The translations under genes were made by a program, and so were the position numbers. Positions 26,307 to 34,833 of a DNA stretch of 64,000 bases are shown piece after piece. This DNA comes from Bergeyella cardium (GTDB lineage Bacteria; Bacteroidota; Bacteroidia; Flavobacteriales; Weeksellaceae): positions 328,001-392,000 of the forward strand of contig NZ_QYCZ01000001.1 of the NCBI RefSeq assembly GCF_003614945.1, in the 5' to 3' direction. Below the pieces are notes generated by a model. The model was not told the origin of the DNA. It made no database searches and saw only the letters and a list, made by a program, of their open reading frames with translations. How positions within the stretch are numbered: position 1 is the first letter of the stretch; every line of letters starts with the position of its first letter.

Positions 26307-27809
26307 ATGGAAAAAGTGAGAGTTCGTTTTGCTCCAAGCCCTACGGGAGCCCTACACTTAGGAGGTGCCAGAACGGCGTTATATGATTATTTATTTGCCA
26401 AAAACCAAGGTGGGGACTTCGTCTTAAGAATAGAAGATACGGATACCGCCCGCTTTGTAGAAGGTGCGGAGGAATATATAATGGAAGCCCTTGAATGGTG
26501 CGGTATTATCCCAGATGAAAGCCCTAAACACGGAGGCCCTTATGCCCCTTATCGCCAGTCTGAAAGGAGGCATATCTACGATAAATACACTCAAGAGATT
26601 TTAAAGACAGATTATGCTTATATCGCCTTTGATACGGCTGAGGAATTAGATAAAATCCGAAAAGAATATGAGGAAAGAGGCGAGGTCTTCGCGTATAATT
26701 ATCAGACCCGAGCAAGGCTTAGAAACTCGATTTCCCTTCCTGCGGATGAGGTAGAGCGTTTGCTCAATGAAAATACCCCTTATGTCGTGAGGTTTAAAAT
26801 GCCATTTGACAGGGTTCTCAACCTTGAAGATATTATCCGTGGCAAGTTCTCCGTAAATACCAATACTTTAGACGATAAAGTCCTCGTAAAGAATGATGGG
26901 ATGCCAACTTATCATTTCGCCAATATTATAGACGATCACGAGATGAAAATCTCCCATATAATCCGCGGTGAGGAGTGGTTGCCGTCTATGGGTTTGCACA
27001 TTCTCCTCTATGAGGCTATGGGCTGGGAAGCTCCGCAGTTTGCGCACCTCTCGCTTATCTTAAAACCTGAGGGCAAGGGTAAGCTCAGCAAAAGAGATGG
27101 CGCCAAGTTTGGCTTTCCTGTTTTCCCATTAGATTTCTATGATAAGGCTTCGGGGGAGACTTTCAAAGGCTATAGAGAAGAGGGCTACTTCCCGGAGGCA
27201 TTTGTGAATTTCCTCGCTTTACTCGGCTGGTCTCCTGCGGAGGATAGAGAAATCCTTAGCCTTGATGAAATGGCAAAGGAATTTGACCTCCACAAGGTGC
27301 ATAAGGCTGGGGCGAGATTTAGCAAAGAAAAGGCAGAATGGTTTAATCACCAATACCTCCAAAAGAAATCGGTAGCAGAGCTGGTAAGCCTTCTAAAACA
27401 GATAGAAGGCGTGGCTGAGGCAAACCTCTCCGATGAAAAACTCGAGCGAATCGTCGGACTGATGAAAGAGCGCGCCACCTTTGTAAAAGATATTTATAAC
27501 GATGGCAAATTCTTCTTTGAACGGCCACAATCGTATGATGAAAAAGCAGTAAAAAAGGCTTGGAAAGAAGATACTCCAGCGATAATTAGCGGGCTGGTAG
27601 CGGTTTTAGAGAATACCGATTTTAAGGCAGAAATACTAAAAGAAGCCATTCACCACTATGCAGAGGAGAAATCCCTCGGTATGGGAAGGGTGATGATGCC
27701 CCTCCGCCTCTGCCTCGTAGGCGAGCTTAAAGGCCCCGATGTACCCGATATATTAGAAATACTCGGCAAAGAGGAGTCTATAAAAAGACTTAGAGAGGTT
27801 AAGTTATAG
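26307..27809 (+). CDS. gltX: Glutamate-tRNA ligase
   Basis: 500 residues, class I aminoacyl-tRNA synthetase. The HIGH-type motif is in RFAPSPTGALHLGGARTALY (about 7-26) and the KMSKS-type motif is GKLSKRDGAKFG (about 253-264). FVLRIEDTDTARF and the RGEEWLPSMGLH segment are also typical. The C-terminal anticodon-binding helical domain ends at LREVKL. It charges tRNA-Glu in the cytosol; whether it also charges tRNA-Gln depends on a gatCAB system not visible here. Monocistronic. Confidence 0.97.
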   Translation: MEKVRVRFAPSPTGALHLGGARTALYDYLFAKNQGGDFVLRIEDTDTARFVEGAEEYIMEALEWCGIIPDESPKHGGPYAPYRQSERRHIYDKYTQEILKTDYAYIAFDTAEELDKIRKEYEERGEVFAYNYQTRARLRNSISLPADEVERLLNENTPYVVRFKMPFDRVLNLEDIIRGKFSVNTNTLDDKVLVKNDGMPTYHFANIIDDHEMKISHIIRGEEWLPSMGLHILLYEAMGWEAPQFAHLSLILKPEGKGKLSKRDGAKFGFPVFPLDFYDKASGETFKGYREEGYFPEAFVNFLALLGWSPAEDREILSLDEMAKEFDLHKVHKAGARFSKEKAEWFNHQYLQKKSVAELVSLLKQIEGVAEANLSDEKLERIVGLMKERATFVKDIYNDGKFFFERPQSYDEKAVKKAWKEDTPAIISGLVAVLENTDFKAEILKEAIHHYAEEKSLGMGRVMMPLRLCLVGELKGPDVPDILEILGKEESIKRLREVKL

Positions 27810-27828
27810 ATAGAAGGATTTTAATATT

Positions 27829-27862
27829 GAAAAAGCAGGAGTATCCTGCTTTTTCATTTTTT
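27829..27862 (+). terminator. Terminator of gltX
   Basis: GAAAAAGCAGGA-GTA-TCCTGCTTTTTC, 12-bp perfect stem, then ATTTTTT. Confidence 0.9.
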
Positions 27863-27945
27863 AGAGATTATATCAGAAATAAGTCTAAGATATTATAGAA
27901 AATATACTATAAACCGTTTTTAGAAATTATTTTTCTTATGAATTA

Positions 27946-27976
27946 TTTGTATAAATGAAAAACATCAGTATCTTTG
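27946..27976 (+). promoter_or_regulatory. Promoter of surface-protein operon A
   Basis: TTTG (27946-27949), 19 bases, TATCTTTG (27969-27976), then GCGCC. The leader to the first ATG is about 115 nt, much longer than for housekeeping genes here. Confidence 0.8.
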
Positions 27977-28096
27977 CGCCGAAAAAGTGAGAATATAATT
28001 CCATTGAAAATCAGTGAGCAGTTTTAATAGTATTAAATTGCCTGTTTCTTTGGCGTTATATTATTAATATTAATTAAATAAGTAAACAATTTTATT

Positions 28097-29050
28097 ATGA
28101 AACAAGTGATTTATAGAGCAAGCGTATTGTGTTTCATTGGCTTTGGGGCACTAGCCAGTGCGCAAGTAACAACTCCGTATGATGGAAATGTTGGGATTAA
28201 TGTAGAAAATCCAGAGGCTACATTAACGGTGAAGTCTTTACAAGGTAGAAATAATGGCACAACAAGAAATCTTGAACTTAATAATGGCGATGGTAATAAC
28301 TTAATGACAGTGCTTAATAATGGTTTTGTAGGTTTAGGTACTCGTCAGCCTTCTGTAAAACTCCATGTAGAAAAGGGGAGTGTGCTTGTAACAGAAGGTA
28401 ATTTTACTTCAAGAGTAGATTCTAATGAAGGTGGGCGTCTTTATTTGGATAATCCTAAAAAAAGTACAGGGAAGGAAGTGAAAACTTGGGCAATATTTAA
28501 TATGACCAATACAGCTACAGGTGCTAAGTATAATCCAGGGTTACACTTTTGGGCGTATGCTGCTGATGGAACTAATTTAAATACTCAAATGATTATTACC
28601 GATGGAGGTAATGTAGGTATTGGCAGTCTCTATTCTAATCAAAAATCTCCAGATGAAAAACTAACCGTAGATGGTAAGATTAAAACAACTTCTTTAGCAG
28701 GTACAGGAGATCGCCCTGTATATGCAGACGCTAATGGTGTTCTTAAAGTAGGAACTGGTGGCGGTGCAGTACCTTCTAATCCAGGTGCGGTGGTAAGGAA
28801 TATTCGTATAGTCGATGCAGGACCTATAGATATTAAGTCTGATGATTATATGATTCATTATACAGGAGCAGTAACAGCAAACTTGACTAATTTACCAGCT
28901 GCTGCAGATGCAAAAGGTAGAGAGCTTTGTTTCTATGCTGAGAATGATATAGTTCATACTGGTGCTATTGGTAACGCTGCAAATATTCATGCAGGTTGGT
29001 CAGGATGTATTATATCCAATGGTGTAAAATGGATTACTAGAAGTAACTAA
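28097..29050 (+). CDS. Secreted tail-fibre-like protein, operon A first gene
   Basis: 317 residues with a signal peptide (ending ALASAQ, about residue 23). The mature region has repeated phage-tail-fibre-like blocks common in Bacteroidota surface proteins: GNVGINVENPEATLTVKS, NGFVGLGTRQPSVKLHVEKG, GGNVGIGS..SPDEKLTVDGK. The C-terminal third (about 225-317) is a separate beta-rich domain with two Cys (ELCFYAEND, GWSGCIIS). No S74 processing domain and no obvious type IX sorting domain. Followed 32 bases later by another secreted protein. Likely a surface or fibre protein; precise role unknown. Confidence 0.7.
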   Translation: MKQVIYRASVLCFIGFGALASAQVTTPYDGNVGINVENPEATLTVKSLQGRNNGTTRNLELNNGDGNNLMTVLNNGFVGLGTRQPSVKLHVEKGSVLVTEGNFTSRVDSNEGGRLYLDNPKKSTGKEVKTWAIFNMTNTATGAKYNPGLHFWAYAADGTNLNTQMIITDGGNVGIGSLYSNQKSPDEKLTVDGKIKTTSLAGTGDRPVYADANGVLKVGTGGGAVPSNPGAVVRNIRIVDAGPIDIKSDDYMIHYTGAVTANLTNLPAAADAKGRELCFYAENDIVHTGAIGNAANIHAGWSGCIISNGVKWITRSN

Positions 29051-29082
29051 TATAATAAAGTATTAATTTTAAAATTTATAAG

Positions 29083-29871
29083 ATGAAAAAGATTTTTATA
29101 TTTTTGTCTGTGTCCTTAGTAAATACGTTAGCAATAGCTCAAGTTAGAAATAATGAGAGTCCTTCTAATGCAGCTATAAATAATACAACAGCTTTTTTAG
29201 ACGCATCTTCTTCTCCAAAATGGAATGGTAGTAATAATAATGGTAAAGGTTTAGTTTTCCCAAGAACAGATCTCACTACAATGACTACATTAGTAGCTCC
29301 ACTTGCGGGAAGACCTAATTCTTTCCCAACTCAGTTAGACGGTATGATTGTATATAATACAGGTACTGGTGAAACTAAGACAGGAGCTCAGAAAGTAAAA
29401 GTAACTCCAGGTTTTTATTTTTATGAAAATAAATCAACAACTCTTAATGGGGGTACTTGGAAGCCATTAGAAGGTTCTAAATGGACAAATGATTCTGCAA
29501 ACAATCGCGTAAAACTTACTACACTTTCAGATGGTTCTACCGCAAGAGAAGATGCTAAAAACCTCTTTGTAGGTGATGATGGTAATCTAACCGTAGGAGC
29601 TATGAAAGACGCAAGTGCTACAACAGATCGTATGGTAGTAGCAGATAAAGAAGGTAAGCTAAAAGCTACTGTTATTCCTGTAAAAATGCAGGCAGCAACA
29701 GAGTGTAAAGAAGAAACTATAGGTACTATTAACTATGGAGAGTTTAATAAAGGAGGCAAACAAGTATCTGCTTTTGGTTTCTGTATGAAGAGAGATAATG
29801 TATTCCAATGGTTCTATATGTATGGAGGTGTAGGTGTAACCACTGGAAATGCTACTTTTGGAACTTTTTAA
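29083..29871 (+). CDS. Secreted protein of operon A, second gene
   Basis: 262 residues with a signal peptide (MKKIFIFLSVSLVNTLAIAQ). The N-terminal part (ASSSPKWNGSNNNGKGLVFPRTDLT, LDGMIVYNTGTGETKTG, TPGFYFYENKS) has the pattern seen in Bacteroidota secreted proteins with a GLLIPR / MVYN / GFYFYNG order, shared with the S74 proteins of this cluster. The end has two Cys (ATECKEE, FGFCMKRD) and closes with a small Gly/Phe-rich segment. Function unknown. A terminator follows, which separates it from the S74 gene. Confidence 0.7.
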   Translation: MKKIFIFLSVSLVNTLAIAQVRNNESPSNAAINNTTAFLDASSSPKWNGSNNNGKGLVFPRTDLTTMTTLVAPLAGRPNSFPTQLDGMIVYNTGTGETKTGAQKVKVTPGFYFYENKSTTLNGGTWKPLEGSKWTNDSANNRVKLTTLSDGSTAREDAKNLFVGDDGNLTVGAMKDASATTDRMVVADKEGKLKATVIPVKMQAATECKEETIGTINYGEFNKGGKQVSAFGFCMKRDNVFQWFYMYGGVGVTTGNATFGTF

Positions 29872-29898
29872 TTTTGTGAATTAAAGAATATCTAAAAT

Positions 29899-29934
29899 GA
29901 GGTTAAAAGGGCTTTTTCTTTTAACCTCTCTTTT
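29899..29934 (+). terminator. Terminator within the surface-protein cluster
   Basis: GAGGTTAAAAG/CTTTTAACCTC, 11-bp stem, 8-base loop, then TCTTTTAA. It separates the first two genes from the S74 pair. Confidence 0.8.
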
Positions 29935-29984
29935 AATATAGCTATAGACAAAGCAAAATACTAACAATTATAAATTCTAATGCA

Positions 29985-30872
29985 ATGAAAAACAGATTAT
30001 TATTTGCCGTTGCTGTATTAGGCTTCGGTGTTCAGATGAATGCGCAGGCTACAGATGATTATAGAGGGAGGGTAGGAATCAATACAAAAAATCCAGGAGC
30101 TACTCTTCATATTGAGAGTGGAAACAGCGATATGAAAGGGATAATCATCCCTCGAGTAAGTGCTAATGAGATGAAAGTAATGACTGCCAAACCTGCTTTT
30201 GGAGCAGAACAAAATGCTTTAACCGTTTTCTTGACAGAGGAAATGCCCATAGGAGACCAGAATGGAAAACTAAAAAATGTAAAAGAAGCGGGATATTATT
30301 ATTACTCACACCCAGCAGGTCTTTGGCAAGCACTGGGAGCAAGCACAAATGGTGGAGGAAATAGTGGAGGGACATTTTATGCTCAGGATGGCATATTGAC
30401 TGATGATGCAGACCATATCAGGACGGTAACCTTGCCTTCAGAAATGAAGCATGTATTATTCACAAGGGAAGCAGGAAGTACAAGTACAGAGCCAGTAATA
30501 TTAGTAAATGGTAAAGTAGAAACTACGGCAGTAAATCTTAATTCAGATCAGAGGCTGAAGAGAGATATACAGCCAATAGCTTTGGATAATAAACTCTCAA
30601 AGCTCCGCCCAGTTACCTATTATTGGAATGAAAAAGGAAAGCAAAAAGGAGGAGATAATAGTCTACAGTATGGTTTTATTGCACAGGAAGTAGAGCGTCT
30701 TTATCCAGAGATGGTATCTACGGATAGTGAGGGTCTAAAATCAGTGAATTATATTCAGCTAATCCCTGTACTTACGAGGGCATTGCAGGAAGAGCGCGCA
30801 AGAAATGATGCTCAAGAGAAGAAAATAGAAGAACTTACAAAGGCAGTACAAACCTTAAAGCGCAATAGATAA
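29985..30872 (+). CDS. Secreted protein with C-terminal S74 (intramolecular chaperone) domain, module A
   Basis: 295 residues with a signal peptide (ending QMNAQ, about residue 22). Order: a GRVGINTKNPGATLHIESG tail-fibre-like block, a GIIIPRVSANEM and GYYYYSHPAGLWQALG segment, then a C-terminal S74 peptidase domain from about 185: NSDQRLKRDIQPI (Ser and Lys in the position of the self-cleavage dyad), RPVTYYWNEKGKQKGG, QYGFIAQEVERLYPEMV, KSVNYIQLIPVL, and a terminal coiled coil (QEERARNDAQEKKIEEL). Such domains trimerise phage tail fibres and then cut themselves off. The stop overlaps the ATG of the next gene (TAATG). It is a paralogue of the 283-residue protein at 34.8-35.7 kb. Confidence 0.85.
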   Translation: MKNRLLFAVAVLGFGVQMNAQATDDYRGRVGINTKNPGATLHIESGNSDMKGIIIPRVSANEMKVMTAKPAFGAEQNALTVFLTEEMPIGDQNGKLKNVKEAGYYYYSHPAGLWQALGASTNGGGNSGGTFYAQDGILTDDADHIRTVTLPSEMKHVLFTREAGSTSTEPVILVNGKVETTAVNLNSDQRLKRDIQPIALDNKLSKLRPVTYYWNEKGKQKGGDNSLQYGFIAQEVERLYPEMVSTDSEGLKSVNYIQLIPVLTRALQEERARNDAQEKKIEELTKAVQTLKRNR

Positions 30873-32428
30873 TGAAGCGGTTGTTATTATTAATCTCATT
30901 TCTGTATTTATTTACAGGAGTGGGGAGTAGCTATCTAAAAGCACAACTTAAGGATAGCGATTGGTTTGTAGTGGTGTATGATACGACAATTGATCACCCA
31001 TATACTAATAAATATAGTATTACATTTAAAATGGGTTTTCATAGTGGGAGCTTGAGTGGAGCACCTATAAAATTACAATATCAGCCAGAGGATATACCGG
31101 ATAAATCAGTATGGGAATTTCTACATCCAGTTCCTAATGCGCGACATTTGACTTGTAGTTTTACTAAACCAGGCAAATATAGAGTGAGATTCCCCCCCAA
31201 TATTAAGTATTATTTATCGATGTTAGTTGGTGGTGAAAATTATTATTCAAAAGCAATAAGAATAGAGCAGTGGGGTACAGCAAAGTGGGAAAGATTTAAT
31301 ATATCAGGTGCAGAGAAATTAGAGGTAACAGCTACTGATATGCCTCAATTTGCAAAGGATGCAGACTTAGCAAATATGTTTGAAAACTGTAAATCATTGG
31401 TAGGAAATTCTACTTTCCCACAGTGGGATACTTCTAATGTTAGAGTTATGTATAGAATGTTTGCTGGTGCCAATTCTTTTAATCTGCCTATTGGTAACTG
31501 GAATACCTCTAATGTAAATGTAATGCATTATATGTTTGAAAATGCTACATCCTTTAATCAACCTATTGGGAATTGGGATACTTCTAATGTTACGGATATG
31601 AGAGATATGTTTAGGGGAGCTACATCCTTTAATCAACCTATTGGTAACTGGAATACTTCTAATGTTATGGATATGAGAAGTATGTTTAGAGAAGCTACTT
31701 CCTTTAACCAACCTATTGGGAATTGGGATACATCAAAAGTAAAAGATATCAGAAATATATTTTTTGGGGCTTCTTCTTTTAATCAAAATATTGGGAATTG
31801 GAATATTAGAAGTGTAACAAATTATGATCCTCATATACCTTCATATGATACAAAAGGAATGTTTGAAGGCTCTTATTTATCTGCTTACAATGTAGATAAG
31901 ATTTTGGAAGGCTGGAGTAGATATGCTAATGTGAGAGATTGGCCATCAAATTCTAGGGACTTGGGGTTAAGTAATAAGCACTATTGTAATGATATAGCGA
32001 AATCACGAATGCAATCTATGGGTATTATAATAGCTGCTACTAAGAAATGTGGCTTACCAGGAGAGATGTATCTACAAGAGAGAGAGGGGAGAAATATTTT
32101 TTCAGGCGTAAAAGAAAATGGTGCTTACGAATGGTTAGAAGAATATCAGGATTATTCCTCTGTATCTGGTGCTCCGACTATTTTAGGAGAAATGCAATAT
32201 GCATCAGCTAAAGGAGTGCTTGTTGCGTCTAAGGATAGAAGAGGTTCAGGAAATACAAAAGTCTATTCCTTGGTAAATGAACCTTATGGTTCGGCTAATA
32301 TAGAAACTCTGCCAAAATCTAAAGTTATCAATGGTACTCCTCATGAGATAGGTACTTTAGTATATAATCCAGACACAGGAAACTTTTATGAAGGTACAGA
32401 TAAAGGTTGGGAGAGGATAGATAATTAA
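30872..32428 (+). CDS. BspA-type (DUF285) repeat surface protein, module A partner
   Basis: 518 residues with a signal peptide (about 1-25). The N-terminal region (about 30-170) is beta-rich. Five 25-residue repeats of the BspA/DUF285 leucine-rich type (W-D/N-TSNV..M..MF..ATSFNQPIGN) occupy about 185-310. A C-terminal domain (about 395-518) ends GTLVYNPDTGNFYEGTDKGWERIDN, similar to the central segment of the S74 proteins. The family includes adhesins of Tannerella and protist surface proteins. Translationally coupled to the S74 gene by a one-base overlap. No type IX sorting domain; export beyond the periplasm is therefore uncertain. Confidence 0.85.
   Translation: MKRLLLLISFLYLFTGVGSSYLKAQLKDSDWFVVVYDTTIDHPYTNKYSITFKMGFHSGSLSGAPIKLQYQPEDIPDKSVWEFLHPVPNARHLTCSFTKPGKYRVRFPPNIKYYLSMLVGGENYYSKAIRIEQWGTAKWERFNISGAEKLEVTATDMPQFAKDADLANMFENCKSLVGNSTFPQWDTSNVRVMYRMFAGANSFNLPIGNWNTSNVNVMHYMFENATSFNQPIGNWDTSNVTDMRDMFRGATSFNQPIGNWNTSNVMDMRSMFREATSFNQPIGNWDTSKVKDIRNIFFGASSFNQNIGNWNIRSVTNYDPHIPSYDTKGMFEGSYLSAYNVDKILEGWSRYANVRDWPSNSRDLGLSNKHYCNDIAKSRMQSMGIIIAATKKCGLPGEMYLQEREGRNIFSGVKENGAYEWLEEYQDYSSVSGAPTILGEMQYASAKGVLVASKDRRGSGNTKVYSLVNEPYGSANIETLPKSKVINGTPHEIGTLVYNPDTGNFYEGTDKGWERIDN
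31424..31798 (+). repeat. Five tandem 75-bp coding repeats
   Basis: In-frame repeats encode the BspA-type units. Units 2-4 are close at DNA level, including synonymous positions, which suggests recent duplication or gene conversion. Confidence 0.85.
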
Positions 32429-32452
32429 AATTTACATTAATAAAGATTGCAA

Positions 32453-32476
32453 AAAAAAGCCATCGTGTTTAACGGT
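32453..32476 (+). terminator. Terminator of module A
   Basis: AAAAAAGCCATCGT pairs with ACGGTGGCTTTTTT (one T-G) around GTTTA; T run included. Confidence 0.85.
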
Positions 32477-32669
32477 GGCTTTTTTATTATGTTGCAGTAA
32501 GGTTTTAATTAGATAAAGTACTGGGAATATAAACAAGAGGAGTACCACTGAGTAGAGAGTTATTATTTTAGAAAGCAATATTTTCTGTCCTGTATCTGTG
32601 GTTTTACCTGTTTTACAAAATCTATCTTATTAATGGGTAAGCATTAACTTATGTGTGATTAATAAAAGA

Positions 32670-32698
32670 GTACGGCACCCCAATTTGGGGTGCCGTAC
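32670..32698 (-). terminator. Terminator of module B
   Basis: GTACGGCACCCCA/TGGGGTGCCGTAC, 13-bp perfect stem with a 3-base loop; CTCTTTTATT follows on the minus strand. Between it and module A's terminator (32477-32669) no gene is visible. Confidence 0.7.
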
Positions 32699-32702
32699 AA
32701 AA

Positions 32703-32723
32703 CAAAATACTAACAACTATAAA
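32703..32723 (+). repeat. Relic copy of the module A leader
   Basis: 20 of 21 bases match 29954-29974, which lies just upstream of the module A S74 gene. Here no gene follows on the plus strand. Confidence 0.5.
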
Positions 32724-32778
32724 AACACACTGTACATAAGTACGAGGTTCTATATTCTTTTAATATCTTACTCCTCTA

Positions 32779-34827
32779 TTAATCGTGGGTGAGGCGGTAA
32801 GTCCAATTTCTGTTATAAATATGGTATTCATAACTATGCTTTTCCTCCCAAGCAGTACAACTTACATCTGGTGGGAGAGGACCAAAGCTTCCTCCTACGC
32901 CATTAGCACATTCTTTTGATGGAGTACATTTTCTTTGTTCACTATTGCTAGATGAAGAATCATACGAGTGGTAGGATAATTTTGATTTTTCCTCTATAAT
33001 GTGAGATATTTTTAATGAATTATAGAATGGATCTACTTTATTATAATAGTTAATATCTAATAAATAAACCTCTGGCAAACTCATTCTTCCACAAGAAACA
33101 TATGAAGTATATATATTTCTTTCAATAGTATTTCTCTTTTCAAATCCTTCTGAAAGATATTCACCCATTATATAGAGTGCATGATCTATATCATAGGTAT
33201 GGCTACCATTTGGATACCCTATATTTGAGTTATACCTTGTATCCAGACCATTTATAGGGAACCAGACTATAGAGCCAGACTTATCATATAGATAAAAAGC
33301 GTTGCCATAACCAGCTTGTTTTTTGGCTATATCATTATTAATAAACTCTGCACGAAGCCAAGACCAGTTATTATACTTACCATCACCTGCTGGTATTCCT
33401 CTCTTTTGTCCAAAAGGTCTATTAGGGATAAAACCTGCTGTTTTTATATCTTCAAAATCTGCATTATCTGGAATTTTCCAGCCATTACCCACTCCTGCTT
33501 CTGTATATCCTGTAACCAAAGGATTATCATTCTTTAAGCCTGTCGTCCAAGTTCCTGCTTGTTCTTTATAATAAGATGAATAAACAGTATGTTCATATAA
33601 GTTGGATGGTCGTTGATATACAAAGGAAACATCTTGTGCATCCTGGGTAGCTCCCACATATCTTTTACTCCATCTTTTTCTTGCTTTGTGCTGCAGGTGA
33701 GATTGGGTTACGGCTGTATTATTAGAGTTCTTTAAGCCTACATCTTTCCAAGACTCCCAATCTCCATTTGCTTTTTGAAAAGAGATCTCTAAATCAATTT
33801 TTCGGTCGGCATTGGTAAGGTTTTCTTTTAGCTGATATTCGTAGGCTATTATATCCCCTTTCCCATCATATTCATAATCATAATCTCCCCACTGGGAATC
33901 GGTATGAGCATAGCTTCCTATAGGACCTCCATCATACTTAATCCTGATTCTAAATTTGGTTGGTGAAGAAACCCAAGCAAAAAAACGCTCTGGACCAGGA
34001 TTTACTTTACTTTTATAGACTGCTGGCACATCCCCATTCAGCTCCTTACCATATACATCCAAAATATTTGAGTATAAATATTTTGGTTTATAGTTCTGTA
34101 CTACCTTTACAGTTCTTGTTAAATTTAAATTTTCTCTTTTAAAATAGATAGTTCTATTTGAAATTCTATCTGTATTATTTTCAGGATAATTATAAGTAAC
34201 GGGTGTATGACCATTTACACTTGATGAACTTGGAGTTAATGATTCTCCCGCTATACTCAATCCGCTACTTGTCCAAGATCCATTTGAATAAACATTAATA
34301 GTAGTACTTCCTGCGTTATAATCTAATGTAAGAACTTCGGGATACACCTCAAATATGATTGCATTATCCAATAAATGCCATTTATTTCCTTCTACTCCTT
34401 CCCAATAGTGATTTAAGTAATAGATAATCTTCCCTACCTTATGAGAATGGGGATTATTTGGAAAACCTACAGGAGTAAAATTTCTATTCCTAAGAGGTCT
34501 ATTTTGATCTTCCAAACGAATTACACTTCCATGGGTAGGAGTATATTTTATTTTTCCATTCTCAGTAGGAGCTTCGGCTACATTCTGCGCATGTTCATCT
34601 AAAGCTACATATTGCCCATTTGTACTGCTAGGATCCAATTGATTAGGAATACAGCCAAAAAGGTATGTTCCTCCCCAAGTCGCTACCTTTAATTGACCTG
34701 CTTTTAAAGTGATTTGTGGAGAACCGAACTTACAAGTTATAGATTGCTGTGGTGTAGACTGGGCAAAGGTTAAATACTGTAGCCCACTGACCAATAAGCC
34801 CAGTAGTATATATAATCTCTTCTTCAT
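32779..34827 (-). CDS. Large secreted protein, module B partner
   Basis: 682 residues with a signal peptide (about 1-22, ending TFAQ). A BACON/Ig-like stretch appears near 165-240 (LTLDYNAGSTTINVYSNGSWT). A segment near 445-540 (GNGWKIPDNADFEDI, WSWLRAEF, AGYGNAFYLYDKSGSIVWFPINGL, YIMGEYLSE) resembles the fibrobacter major paralogous-domain pattern. The C-terminus is Cys-rich (KCTPSKECANG, DVSCTAWEE). No type IX sorting domain recognised. It starts 6 bases after the S74 gene, the same arrangement as module A but with an unrelated protein. Function unknown; adhesin or ligand-binding surface protein is a guess. Confidence 0.7.
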   Translation of the reverse strand: MKKRLYILLGLLVSGLQYLTFAQSTPQQSITCKFGSPQITLKAGQLKVATWGGTYLFGCIPNQLDPSSTNGQYVALDEHAQNVAEAPTENGKIKYTPTHGSVIRLEDQNRPLRNRNFTPVGFPNNPHSHKVGKIIYYLNHYWEGVEGNKWHLLDNAIIFEVYPEVLTLDYNAGSTTINVYSNGSWTSSGLSIAGESLTPSSSSVNGHTPVTYNYPENNTDRISNRTIYFKRENLNLTRTVKVVQNYKPKYLYSNILDVYGKELNGDVPAVYKSKVNPGPERFFAWVSSPTKFRIRIKYDGGPIGSYAHTDSQWGDYDYEYDGKGDIIAYEYQLKENLTNADRKIDLEISFQKANGDWESWKDVGLKNSNNTAVTQSHLQHKARKRWSKRYVGATQDAQDVSFVYQRPSNLYEHTVYSSYYKEQAGTWTTGLKNDNPLVTGYTEAGVGNGWKIPDNADFEDIKTAGFIPNRPFGQKRGIPAGDGKYNNWSWLRAEFINNDIAKKQAGYGNAFYLYDKSGSIVWFPINGLDTRYNSNIGYPNGSHTYDIDHALYIMGEYLSEGFEKRNTIERNIYTSYVSCGRMSLPEVYLLDINYYNKVDPFYNSLKISHIIEEKSKLSYHSYDSSSSNSEQRKCTPSKECANGVGGSFGPLPPDVSCTAWEEKHSYEYHIYNRNWTYRLTHD

Positions 34828-34833
34828 ATCTTA

